DNA of 38,694 bases from Spirochaetota bacterium (lineage in GTDB: Bacteria > Spirochaetota > UBA4802 > JAGODF01): the NCBI GenBank assembly GCA_029974015.1, contig JARKUF010000033.1, positions 1-38,694 of the forward strand. The letters run 5' to 3'. The position numbers and the translations under genes were made by a program. Positions within the stretch are counted from its first letter, which is position 1. Each line of letters starts with the position of its first letter. Shown piece after piece: positions 25,327 to 32,887 of the stretch. The notes below the pieces were generated by a model. That model was not told the origin of the DNA. It saw nothing but the letters and a program-made list of their open reading frames with translations, and did not search any database.

Positions 25327-26683
25327 TGAGAACCGCGATGGCACGGGTGAGCTGGGCATCGTACTCGAGATTGTAGAGGGACTGCTTCGAATACCTGTTG
25401 ATTTCGGTCAGGAGGAGGAACCCCGCGCTGCGCTCGGAAATCGAGAAATTACGCGCCCGGAGGGCCTCTATGAACTTCTTTCTGGAGTCCTCGTTGTAGG
25501 CTTTGTTTGATTTGACAAATTCCTCAAGGATTTTCGACGTTATGATTTGATTGACTGTTTTCTTTTCCGAGTCGGGAATCACCTGGCCGCTCACGGCGAT
25601 GTCGGGTTCAATGCCCACGCCGTGAATGCTGGCCCCGGAGGGGGTGTAGTATTTTGCCACGGTGAGGGTGATCCCCACGAGGTCCGAAAGCTCGAAGAGT
25701 CGCTGGACCGAGCCCTTGCCGAAGGTTTTTTCTCCCAGGAGGGACCCCCTGTTATTGTCCTTAAGGGCGCCGGCGAGGATCTCCGATGCCGAGGCGCTTC
25801 CCCTGTTCACCAGGACGATGAGCTTTCCCCGGTATAGACGGTCGTTCCGGGCCTTCATCTCCTGCACCTGGCCGGTCCCTTTGCGGCCCTTCGTGGTGAC
25901 GATGACCTGGCCCCTGTCGAGGAAAAAATCGGAGATGCCGATGGCCTCGTCGAGTTTGCCTCCGGGATTTCCCCGGAGGTCGATGACGATTTTGTCGATG
26001 CGTTTCTCGTTGAAAAATTTCAGGGCGGTTTCCACTTCACGCTTCGTGTCGTCGCCGAAAATCTTAATGCGGAGATATCCGACATTCTGCCCTTCAATAA
26101 TGCCGTAGTTCACGCTCTTGGTGTGGATTTTGGCCCTGGTTAGCTGGAATTCAAGGGGGTCTTCGATCCCCTCCCGTTTAACTATGAGTTTCACCTTTGT
26201 GTTGGGCCTCCCGCGGATGAGTTTCACTATATCGTCAACGGGCTTGTTCTTGATGCTCTCGCCTTCAACTCCGGTGATGATGTCCCCTTGCATGATGCCC
26301 GCCTGCATTGCCGGTGAACCTTCAATGGGTGATATAACTACGATGTTGCCGTCTTTCACGGTTATTTCTATGCCCACACCGATGAAGTCCCCGCTTATAT
26401 CTTCCTTGAAGGATTTGAAATCGTTCTCGTCAAGGAAGCGCGAGTAAGGATCGTCGAGGCCCTTTATCATCCCCCGTATGGCGCCGTAGAAGAGGTCCTG
26501 GTTTTTCGGCTCCTCCACGTATTCGGTGAGGATGTAGTTGTACACCTGGTGAAAGTAGTCAAGGTATCTGTGGGCAGGCTCGTCCGCCGAGAGGCGGAAA
26601 GAGACGCTGATTCCCAGGAAAAGCCCCAGGAGAAACGACACGAGTACCAGGTGGAATTTGCGTTCCGAGATTTTTTTGCCCAT
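25316..26683 (-). CDS. ctpA: S41 carboxy-terminal processing peptidase (CtpA/Prc)
   Basis: The 455-residue periplasmic protease has an N-terminal signal anchor (about 11-29), then a PDZ domain (about 95-180, with GVGIEITVKDGNIVVISPIE) and the S41 catalytic domain. LVNRGSASASE around 291-301 and GEKTFGKGSVQ around 317-327 contain the Ser-Lys dyad, most likely Ser298 and Lys323 judging from the usual 25-residue spacing. Such enzymes trim envelope proteins at their C-termini. It lies 36 bases after the lipoprotein gene and overlaps tsaD. Confidence 0.95.
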   Translation of the reverse strand: MGKKISERKFHLVLVSFLLGLFLGISVSFRLSADEPAHRYLDYFHQVYNYILTEYVEEPKNQDLFYGAIRGMIKGLDDPYSRFLDENDFKSFKEDISGDFIGVGIEITVKDGNIVVISPIEGSPAMQAGIMQGDIITGVEGESIKNKPVDDIVKLIRGRPNTKVKLIVKREGIEDPLEFQLTRAKIHTKSVNYGIIEGQNVGYLRIKIFGDDTKREVETALKFFNEKRIDKIVIDLRGNPGGKLDEAIGISDFFLDRGQVIVTTKGRKGTGQVQEMKARNDRLYRGKLIVLVNRGSASASEILAGALKDNNRGSLLGEKTFGKGSVQRLFELSDLVGITLTVAKYYTPSGASIHGVGIEPDIAVSGQVIPDSEKKTVNQIITSKILEEFVKSNKAYNEDSRKKFIEALRARNFSISERSAGFLLLTEINRYSKQSLYNLEYDAQLTRAIAVLNGK

Positions 26684-26719
26684 ATTTCGCTCCTTGTGGT
26701 GGATGATGCCGGGTTAGCG

Positions 26720-27238
26720 TTATTCGCCTTTTTTCTTTTCGAGTATGTGCATCTTATACTCCAGGGGGAGATACATGATGATGCCCCGTGGGGAGAGGCT
26801 GTACTTCGTCATTGCGGCGGCTATAAGAACATGGATGGTCCCGGCGTCCCTTTTTCTGAAGCCCCGAATGGTGACAGGTATGTCCATCTGGTCGAAGTTC
26901 CAATGCTTGGTGATGCTTTTTCCCATTGCTTTCTCGATCCTTCGAAGGACCTTCGCCACGATTCGGTTTTCCATTTCGTCTCTGAGTCTATCCAGAAGTT
27001 CGGGAACGTTCTCCTCTTTGTCAGTTTCTCCCGTTATTGTGAAAATAGCATAGTCCCCGTATTCTTTTGGGTCGATTTTCAGACAGGCGCATTTTTCTTC
27101 GATTACATCGAAACGATGGGTTCCATGTTCAGCGCAAAGGTATTCAGTGGGGCCCATGGTGGAATTAATTGGCTCCGGGGTGGTGCATGCCGTGGTTAGG
27201 CAAAGGATCGCTACGGCTGCTGCGGTTCTCATTTTCAT
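26720..27238 (-). CDS. Lipoprotein of unknown function
   Basis: A short signal peptide ends in the lipobox LTTAC (Cys18), so the 172-residue product is probably membrane-anchored in the envelope. Cys residues at LCAEH and CACLK could form a disulfide. The rest alternates acidic helices with strands (GTIHVLIAAAMTKY, IIMYLPLEY). No family was recognised. An ATG two codons later (27232) is an alternative start. It begins one base after the esterase stop codon, so the two are tightly coupled, with ctpA downstream. Confidence 0.7.
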   Translation of the reverse strand: MKMRTAAAVAILCLTTACTTPEPINSTMGPTEYLCAEHGTHRFDVIEEKCACLKIDPKEYGDYAIFTITGETDKEENVPELLDRLRDEMENRIVAKVLRRIEKAMGKSITKHWNFDQMDIPVTIRGFRKRDAGTIHVLIAAAMTKYSLSPRGIIMYLPLEYKMHILEKKKGE

Positions 27239-27239
27239 G

Positions 27240-28220
27240 TCAATCTTTCGCGAGTTTCAAATTGAAATACTCCATCATGCGGGGGGTTATGTAGTTCCAG
27301 AAAGGCCAGTTATGGTATTCGCGCCTCATTAGGTGCAATTCAAAAGGATAAATGCTTTTCGCAATTTCCTCGCTTTTTGCATCGTCCTTTGCCGTCCCTT
27401 TCATGGTTTCTATAAAATTGTTCCGCAGCATGAGAAGCTTCACGGCGAGGAGCCTGGACTGCTCGTAATGATAATGGGAGTCGTCCTTTCCATGGGCGAT
27501 GAACACCGCCGTGTCTTTTAAATTTTTTGCCGTCTCGATGATGTTGTCGTCGTTTTTCCACCTTTCAGTGAATTTTCCATGATCGCCATACACCGCAGTG
27601 AGGAGCGAACTTTTCGTCATGGAAAGAGGGTCGTAGTACCCTGATAGCCCCGCCGCGGCCCCGAATATTTCAGGATATTTTGACGCCACCAGGATGGCCC
27701 CCCTGGCCCCGGAAGAAACACCCATGATGGCGGTATGGGAGCGGTCCCTGGCAAGGTTAAAGCGGCCCCTGATAAATGAAATAAGGACTTCGCCGACCCA
27801 TTTGCCTCCGGGAATCCCGTCCCATTTCCTGGTCGTCTCGGGATAATAGGAGGTCTCGTAAATAGTTGACCCCATGCCGGGGCAAACCACCACGAAACCA
27901 TGGGTGTTTGCGTATCCCGCTATGTTAGAATTGCGTTCCCATTCCCGTTGATCGCTTCCGGTATTGTGGAGGGCTATGATGGTCCTTTTCGTGGTTCCCC
28001 GGCGGTAATTTTTTGGGAAAAATATCTGTAAAGTGGCGGTTTTAACAGTGTCGCCGTCGAGATATTCCAGGGAAATGTCCCTCATCCACTGTCCAGCCGC
28101 TATGTCGCCCCGGTACGGCTCAAGGCCGTTGTGGAAATATTCGTGGCGCACCTGGTCGCTGCCGCAGGACAGGGCCGCGGTGAAAAGAAGCACAAGGGCC
28201 GTGTTCACTATCCTGTTCAT
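27240..28220 (-). CDS. Secreted alpha/beta hydrolase, esterase type
   Basis: This protein is about 326 residues from ATG 28220, with a signal ending ALSCG that could be a lipobox. The core shows the esterase/PHB-depolymerase-like pattern: TIIALHNTGSDQREWERN (oxyanion region), nucleophile elbow GVSSGA, then IAHGKDDSHYHYEQSR with the probable catalytic Asp. The last conserved His may be in MRREYHNWPFW. Substrate unknown; an ester of a lipid, sugar or polymer is likely. GGGGAG lies about seven bases before the chosen ATG; the frame extends further to 28271. First gene of the run with lipoprotein, ctpA and tsaD. Confidence 0.8.
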   Translation of the reverse strand: MNRIVNTALVLLFTAALSCGSDQVRHEYFHNGLEPYRGDIAAGQWMRDISLEYLDGDTVKTATLQIFFPKNYRRGTTKRTIIALHNTGSDQREWERNSNIAGYANTHGFVVVCPGMGSTIYETSYYPETTRKWDGIPGGKWVGEVLISFIRGRFNLARDRSHTAIMGVSSGARGAILVASKYPEIFGAAAGLSGYYDPLSMTKSSLLTAVYGDHGKFTERWKNDDNIIETAKNLKDTAVFIAHGKDDSHYHYEQSRLLAVKLLMLRNNFIETMKGTAKDDAKSEEIAKSIYPFELHLMRREYHNWPFWNYITPRMMEYFNLKLAKD

Positions 28221-28655
28221 CCCCTCACTCCCCAAATATTTCATGAGGGAACCTATAAAAATTAAAGGCATTCACAAAAACTATGTATTCCCGTGCTCCG
28301 AAGGCGTGCGGAAAAACCTGTTTTTTAAAGGTTGCCTTAAGTTTTCCCACCCGTTGAAGGCGGGAAAACCTGATTTTTAAAGATTCCCAAAAAATCGGAC
28401 TACCGGCTAACTTGGACCCGGCTTTTTTCAACCGTCTTCGGCCTTGAAAACCCGATAGAGGTTGCCATTAAGTATGGCCTACGGAAAATCCAAATATTAC
28501 GTGTTTTCAGCTTTTCGTCAATATCAATATATAAGAAGGTAGTTTTTTTCCGTGTTTCGTCTGCGGTGTGGATAAATGGTTGTGCTAAAAAAGAAGACCA
28601 GGTAATCTGAGCGTACGGCGCATTGATGCCTTAATTACATAACCGAGGATATGCG
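28221..28655. other. Divergent intergenic region with repeats
   Basis: No gene is supported between the esterase (minus) and the M20 peptidase (plus). Repeat copy 6 occupies 28247-28388. A fragment with GAAAACCCGATAGAGGTTGCC-like sequence near 28445-28468 looks like another decayed end. The AT-rich stretch 28500-28545, with TATATAAG, is a candidate promoter for the peptidase gene. Confidence 0.45.
28247..28388. repeat. Dispersed palindromic repeat, copy 6 (double, degenerate)
   Basis: The left end GGGAACCTATAAAAATTAA and right end TTTTTAAAGATTCCC are inverted repeats. Inside are an internal ATTCACAAAAACT terminus and two degenerate hairpins (around 28288-28317 and 28341-28368). It appears to be two copies fused or one nested in another. 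Confidence 0.7.
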
Positions 28656-29756
28656 ATGATTGCTATCAACGAAAAAAGACTTGTCGATACATTCCTTGAT
28701 CTCGTGAAAATTTCCTCTCCTTCCTGGAAGGAACTGCCCGTCATCGAGTATATCGAAAAATCTACGGCTTTCCCCGGCGTGGAGGCCATGAGATATCCTT
28801 GCGGCGCATCCTTCAACCTCCTTGTCCGAGTGGAGGGGACGAGAAAGGGCGCCCCGGTCCTGTTTTCGTGTCATACCGATACGGTGAAACCGTGTGAAAA
28901 CGTTCGGCCCCTCCTCAAGGGCGGGAAGATAACTTCCGACGGCACTACGGTCCTCGGAGGCGACGATAAAGCCGCGGTGGCGGTCTTTGTGGAAACGATA
29001 CGCGCCCTGAAGGAGGGCGATGCCTCCTTCGGCCCCATGGAATTCCTTTTCTCCTGCGCCGAAGAACTCGGCCTTCATGGCGTTAAGGGTTTCGATTTCA
29101 GCGTGCTGAAGTCGCGCCTGGCCTTTGTTTTCGACAGTGGCGGGGACATTGGAAAAATTATCCTGAAGGCGCCGTACCACATGTCTTACGGGGTGACGGT
29201 GAAGGGGAAGCCCGCCCATGCGGGGATGGAACCGGAAAAGGGGATAAGCGCCGTCCGCGTCCTCGGGGAAATGATAAGCGCCATTCCACATGGGAGGATC
29301 GACAGGGAGACCACGGTAAATGTGGGCACCGTAGCGGGCGGGCGCGCGACGAATATTGTCGCCGAGCTTGCGGAGATGGCTATGGAAGCCCGTTCAATAG
29401 ACAGGAAAAAGCTCCAGAATATAGATGCGAAAATCACCGGTATTATAAAGGCCGCCGCAAAAAAAAGGGGAGCAAAAGTGAAGATCGCAAAGACCCTGGA
29501 ATATTCCGGTTTTTCCCTCGGGAAAAACGACAGGGTGGTGAAAATCCTGGCCGGGGCCATGGAGTCCATCGGTATTAACCCATCTTACGAAGTTTCCGGC
29601 GGCGGCAGCGACACAAATGTGATAAACCGCGCGGGGATTAAAGCGGTGAACACGTCTATCGGTATGAGGAACGTCCATACGAAAAAGGAATATATTTTAA
29701 TTAAGGACCTGGTGCTTGCCGCACGGCTTGTCAGGGCGATTGCGGAACGGGTGTAA
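28656..29756 (+). CDS. M20-family metallopeptidase, PepT-like
   Basis: The 366-residue zinc peptidase has the M20 ligand pattern: FSCHTDTV (first zinc His and Asp), TTVLGGDDKAAVAV (bridging Asp), FSCAEELGLHG (catalytic Glu and zinc Glu), FDSGG, and a dimerisation domain with KPAHAGMEPEKGISAV. SGGGSDTNVINRAG near the end is typical of the peptidase T-like branch. It probably acts as a cytoplasmic di- or tripeptidase. GAGGA lies a few bases before the ATG. It is convergent with the next gene with a two-base gap. Confidence 0.9.
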   Translation: MIAINEKRLVDTFLDLVKISSPSWKELPVIEYIEKSTAFPGVEAMRYPCGASFNLLVRVEGTRKGAPVLFSCHTDTVKPCENVRPLLKGGKITSDGTTVLGGDDKAAVAVFVETIRALKEGDASFGPMEFLFSCAEELGLHGVKGFDFSVLKSRLAFVFDSGGDIGKIILKAPYHMSYGVTVKGKPAHAGMEPEKGISAVRVLGEMISAIPHGRIDRETTVNVGTVAGGRATNIVAELAEMAMEARSIDRKKLQNIDAKITGIIKAAAKKRGAKVKIAKTLEYSGFSLGKNDRVVKILAGAMESIGINPSYEVSGGGSDTNVINRAGIKAVNTSIGMRNVHTKKEYILIKDLVLAARLVRAIAERV

Positions 29757-29758
29757 TC

Positions 29759-30199
29759 TTAAAAGCAGCCTAACTTAACCACGAAATAGGCGCCGCAGAT
29801 CAGGGTAACCGGGAGTGTCATGAAGTAGAGCATAACGTCCTTCGGGGTGGCCACATTCTTGTGGAGCACCTTTTTCCCGAAGACGTTGAAATGGTAATTT
29901 TCGGGGTCCTGGGCCTTTCGGTATATCCTTACCGTGATGCGCATTTTTACGTACAGCATCACCATGAATATGGCCCCCGACTCCAGGAACAGCAGCCTTT
30001 CAATGTTGATTTCCCGCAGCTGCGACGGGTGCAGTATTATCACAAGGGCGATGAATATCGCCATGAAGATATTTATGATGGTGGTGATGAAAAAACCGCG
30101 AAAATCCCTGTCTTCTTTCTTTGAGATGAAGCTGACCATGAAATAAACATGCACAATCAGCGAAATCTGAAGCACGATGATGAAGAAGAGGACGATCAT
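29759..30199 (-). CDS. Four-helix integral membrane protein, unknown function
   Basis: The 146-residue protein has about four hydrophobic segments (roughly 1-25, 35-60, 70-90, 122-142) separated by short charged loops, including RIYRKAQDPENYHFNVFGKK. No catalytic motif or known family was recognised. It lies just upstream, in sense of transcription, of the convergent peptidase gene end, and no close operon partner is obvious. ATG 30199 is the only plausible long start; the ribosome binding site is weak (GGA). Confidence 0.65.
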   Translation of the reverse strand: MIVLFFIIVLQISLIVHVYFMVSFISKKEDRDFRGFFITTIINIFMAIFIALVIILHPSQLREINIERLLFLESGAIFMVMLYVKMRITVRIYRKAQDPENYHFNVFGKKVLHKNVATPKDVMLYFMTLPVTLICGAYFVVKLGCF

Positions 30200-30391
30200 T
30201 TATTTTCCGATTAGAGAAGATGGGCCCAGAAGAGTTCGTTGCATTATAGTTATAGCTATGTTGCGCTTTTAGTCAACAAAAATTAGATTGCCCGGGGGAC
30301 GCGCTTAGGCGCAGTGTTTTCGCATTATCTACCCCTGAAGGCGCCTCGCCGACCTATACCTACATGTCGGTACAGGGGAATTCGGGAAGTT

Positions 30392-30592
30392 TCAGTCCTT
30401 GAACTGGTTCGGTTTGTAGCGCCCGTCGCGTTTTTTCTCGTCCTCGATGTTTTTCCTGAATATGTAATGGTAATTGTTTGATGTGTCGCTGTTGAATTGT
30501 TCGATGGGGACCATGTTGCGGTATTTTTTCTTGCATCCCACCAGGGACGGTATCAATGCACAAACGATAAGTAGGCTAAAAATACGGCGCAT
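30392..30592 (-). CDS. Small lipoprotein
   Basis: This 66-residue protein has a good lipoprotein signal peptide (MRRIFSLLIVCALIPSLVGC, Cys20). A short charged mature part of about 46 residues rich in Lys, Asn and Asp follows. The frame is open 12 codons further up, but the signal peptide begins at ATG 30592. It is divergent from the flagellin-like gene. Function unknown. Confidence 0.6.
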   Translation of the reverse strand: MRRIFSLLIVCALIPSLVGCKKKYRNMVPIEQFNSDTSNNYHYIFRKNIEDEKKRDGRYKPNQFKD

Positions 30593-30736
30593 CTTCGTTT
30601 TCCCCCCATTTATTTTTTGCACAGGCATAGTATGCTAAGTTTGCGGCGTTTATCAATTAAAAAATGCCCGCAAAAAGAATTGACAGTTCCTCAAAATGCT
30701 GAGATGATCCAATTGGATTCAGGGAGGGGTCCGTTT

Positions 30737-31450
30737 ATGAGGATAAATGGGGGCGTAACTGACAATATTCCGCGAAGAACCGGGGCTCCGGTCGGCAGGG
30801 AAGCTCCCGCCGGGGCGGGCCGGGGGGGTGCCGGACAGGCGGAATTGTACGGCGGAAGGGCCGCCGCAACAGCGATGGGAAACCAGAGGGCGCTCTCCGA
30901 GGCGCTCACCATCGCGAATACGGCGCGAAGTATCATCAACAGGGCCCTGGAAGTGTCGGCCCAGCTCCAGGCTATGGCGGCCCAGACTATCACTTCGGGT
31001 TCGGCGGACCAGGGGGCCCTCAACAGGACCGTTGCAGAAATTAATTCGGCAATTTCGACTTCCGCCGGTTTGCCGGTTTTCACTGTGATTCCCCCCGCAA
31101 TTGAAGGCAAGGGCGCGGAACCGCGCCAGGTCGAGATTCCAACTCCCCGCCGGGAACTTGAAACCTTAGGGAGGGCCGCCGGAGTCATTGCCAGGAGGGG
31201 GAACTTCGATGGCGAAAACCTAGGCGAAGTGAATAGGGCCCTGGCTCAAAAAAACACGGCCCTAGACGCGGTCCTTGAGGAGATTGAGGCCGCGGCGGGA
31301 AGCATCGCCGGAAGGGCCGCTGTCCGGGGGACGGGAAACGCGGTTGAAACAGTCCGTGAAACGGCGAAGATGATGAACTCCGCCCCCGCGTCGGCATTGG
31401 CCGCCCAGGGGAACATCAGACACGAAGGGATTATGCAAGTTTTGTCGTAA
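30737..31450 (+). CDS. Flagellin-like protein, short and Ala/Gly-rich
   Basis: From ATG 30737 (GGGAGGGG upstream) the protein is 237 residues. The start MRING resembles flagellin. The stretch ALSEALTIANTARSIINRAL followed by EVSAQLQAMAAQ and TSGSADQGALNRTVAEINSAI resembles the flagellin N-terminal D0/D1 helices (compare the ELTVQA...EVDQLINEI pattern). The end ETAKMMNSAPASALAAQGNI then MQVLS resembles the flagellin C-terminus. It is shorter than typical flagellin, lacks the classic MRINTN...NQRN start and has a Gly/Ala/Pro-rich N-terminal insert. It may be a flagellar filament-related or secreted protein. The homology is by eye, so confidence is moderate. Confidence 0.5.
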   Translation: MRINGGVTDNIPRRTGAPVGREAPAGAGRGGAGQAELYGGRAAATAMGNQRALSEALTIANTARSIINRALEVSAQLQAMAAQTITSGSADQGALNRTVAEINSAISTSAGLPVFTVIPPAIEGKGAEPRQVEIPTPRRELETLGRAAGVIARRGNFDGENLGEVNRALAQKNTALDAVLEEIEAAAGSIAGRAAVRGTGNAVETVRETAKMMNSAPASALAAQGNIRHEGIMQVLS

Positions 31451-31491
31451 CGCCGGTGAAGTATTTTACAATGCTAATGTCACTAAGAAAA

Positions 31492-31579
31492 GGCGGCCTC
31501 TAATTATTTGGTTTTCCCGCCCGCCTTCGGCCGGGAGAAAACCCGGGTTTGTGGCTGGCTTTTATTTTTAAAGGTTGCC
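31492..31579. repeat. Dispersed palindromic repeat, copy 7
   Basis: The left end is GGCGGCCTCTAATTATTTGG and the right end TTTTTAAAGGTTGCC. The hairpin at 31510-31543 is decayed on its right arm. It lies between the flagellin-like gene and the YbjN/CesT-like gene. Confidence 0.7.
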
Positions 31580-31645
31580 AATGCTCATTGAAAGGCGCCA
31601 TGAGGATGCCGCAATGCTCAATTACAGAAAGGAGCTTTAAGGAAA

Positions 31646-32050
31646 ATGGAAGTATTTGACGGATTTATCGCGGCTGTCGCGTCGGAATTTAAACTGCGCT
31701 TCCACAAGGATTCGGAGGGAGTGTACATCACCAATCTTGAATTCGACAACAACCGGTCCCAGGAAGTCCTCATCACCCTTTCAAAGGACGAGTCCGGAGA
31801 CCGTGTAATCAATCTATATTCCGTGGTGGCGAAGCTGAAGGATGATTTCTATGAAATATACAAATTTTCGCTACAGCTCAACACGACAATCCATTACGGC
31901 GCTCTGAGCCTTCTGAACGATACGCTTATACTTAAAACTTCCCTTCTGCTGAGGGATTGCGAACCGGCGAGGTTCCTGAAGTCCCTCACATATATTGCCG
32001 CAAAGGCCGACGAATTAGAGGAACTTTTCATCAAAAAGAACATCTACTGA
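31646..32050 (+). CDS. YbjN/CesT chaperone-fold protein
   Basis: The 134-residue acidic protein follows the pattern of the type III secretion chaperone (CesT/Tir) and YbjN superfamily. An N-terminal helix (EVFDGFIAAVASEF) is followed by antiparallel strands (VYITNLEF, QEVLITLSKD, VINLYSVVAKL), then SLQLNTTIHYGALSLLNDTLIL and a final long helix (RFLKSLTYIAAKADELEELF). Such proteins bind partner proteins as dimers. Its place after a flagellin-like gene makes an export chaperone role attractive, but that is inference. GGAG lies a few bases before the ATG region. It overlaps the next gene's end by seven bases, convergently. Confidence 0.65.
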   Translation: MEVFDGFIAAVASEFKLRFHKDSEGVYITNLEFDNNRSQEVLITLSKDESGDRVINLYSVVAKLKDDFYEIYKFSLQLNTTIHYGALSLLNDTLILKTSLLLRDCEPARFLKSLTYIAAKADELEELFIKKNIY

Positions 32051-32571
32051 GCGGCGGTCCGTTCCAGCCTCTCATCGATGGTGCGTTTCAACTGCATCAC
32101 CGCCGACATGTTAACCTTGTCGTCGGAATGGATGAATACCGCGAGATTGTCCCTGGATGTTAAGACGGCACGCTGGTTGTTGAATTCAACGTAGTCGGAC
32201 AGTTTTTTCAGTTCCTTTTGCGCTGTTTTCGCGTTGTTGTAGATGATGATGTAGCAGACGATATCGTCCCCAAAGGGGGTGCCGCTCTTAGCCATGATGG
32301 TAGAGTGGATGGAATTGATGGCGTGATAATTTCCGCTGGGATACAGGTGCTTTGCGATTGTTTTAATCCCTTTTCCGTCGAGATAACAGGGATTGTCCTT
32401 GAAAATCGACGCGGCGAAAGTGGGAATCTTCCCCATGACAAAGCCGCTGGGAACATCTTCCGCGGTTATCTTAATCCGTTCAATAACGGCCCTGTTAAAA
32501 TCCCCCGTATGAGCATAAGACAGGATACTTAGAGCCAGAACCGGCAGTATCAGTGCGTATCGTTTTTTCAT
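32044..32571 (-). CDS. Exported protein of unknown function
   Basis: The 175-residue protein begins with a cleavable signal peptide (KKRYALILPVLALSILSYAH). The mature part contains mixed strands and helices (VPSGFVMGKIP, DDIVCYIIIYNNAKTAQKEL, RDNLAVFIHSDD) and ends in a basic helix. It resembles small periplasmic substrate- or stress-associated proteins, but no family was recognised. It is divergent from nrdD and convergent with the YbjN/CesT-like gene. Confidence 0.7.
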   Translation of the reverse strand: MKKRYALILPVLALSILSYAHTGDFNRAVIERIKITAEDVPSGFVMGKIPTFAASIFKDNPCYLDGKGIKTIAKHLYPSGNYHAINSIHSTIMAKSGTPFGDDIVCYIIIYNNAKTAQKELKKLSDYVEFNNQRAVLTSRDNLAVFIHSDDKVNMSAVMQLKRTIDERLERTAAQ

Positions 32572-32887
32572 AAAATAGCCTCACAGCCTTTGTGAATGTT
32601 CTTCGAATCACGAAAATCGTTATCGTCAAAAGCTACCCGGGTGATGGGAGACTTTCGATCATATTATCGGCAAAAAAGCCCGGGGAGACCTGAAAAAAAT
32701 AAAAGGGACATAATATTTTTATTGACGCGCCCGGCCGATTGGAGTAGGGTTCGGGAGTCGGCACCCGGGCGTACTGCACTATAAAAATAATCATAATTCT
32801 TCGGATTTTTCGCCGGCCAGTTTTGCGCCTTGCGTTCTGTGGGCGTCGTTTTTCATTTTCTGTCAATATTGCTATCGAGGGTTCGTA
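32572..32887 (+). promoter_or_regulatory. nrdD upstream region with candidate promoter
   Basis: This 316-base gap should contain the nrdD promoter and the divergent one. A candidate is TTGACG (32722-32727), a 17-base spacer and TAGGGT (32745-32750). TATAAA at 32780-32785 is an alternative -10 with no good -35. I looked for paired NrdR boxes and saw only a half-like CACTATA at 32778-32784. GAGGG at about 32877 is the nrdD ribosome binding site. Confidence 0.3.
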
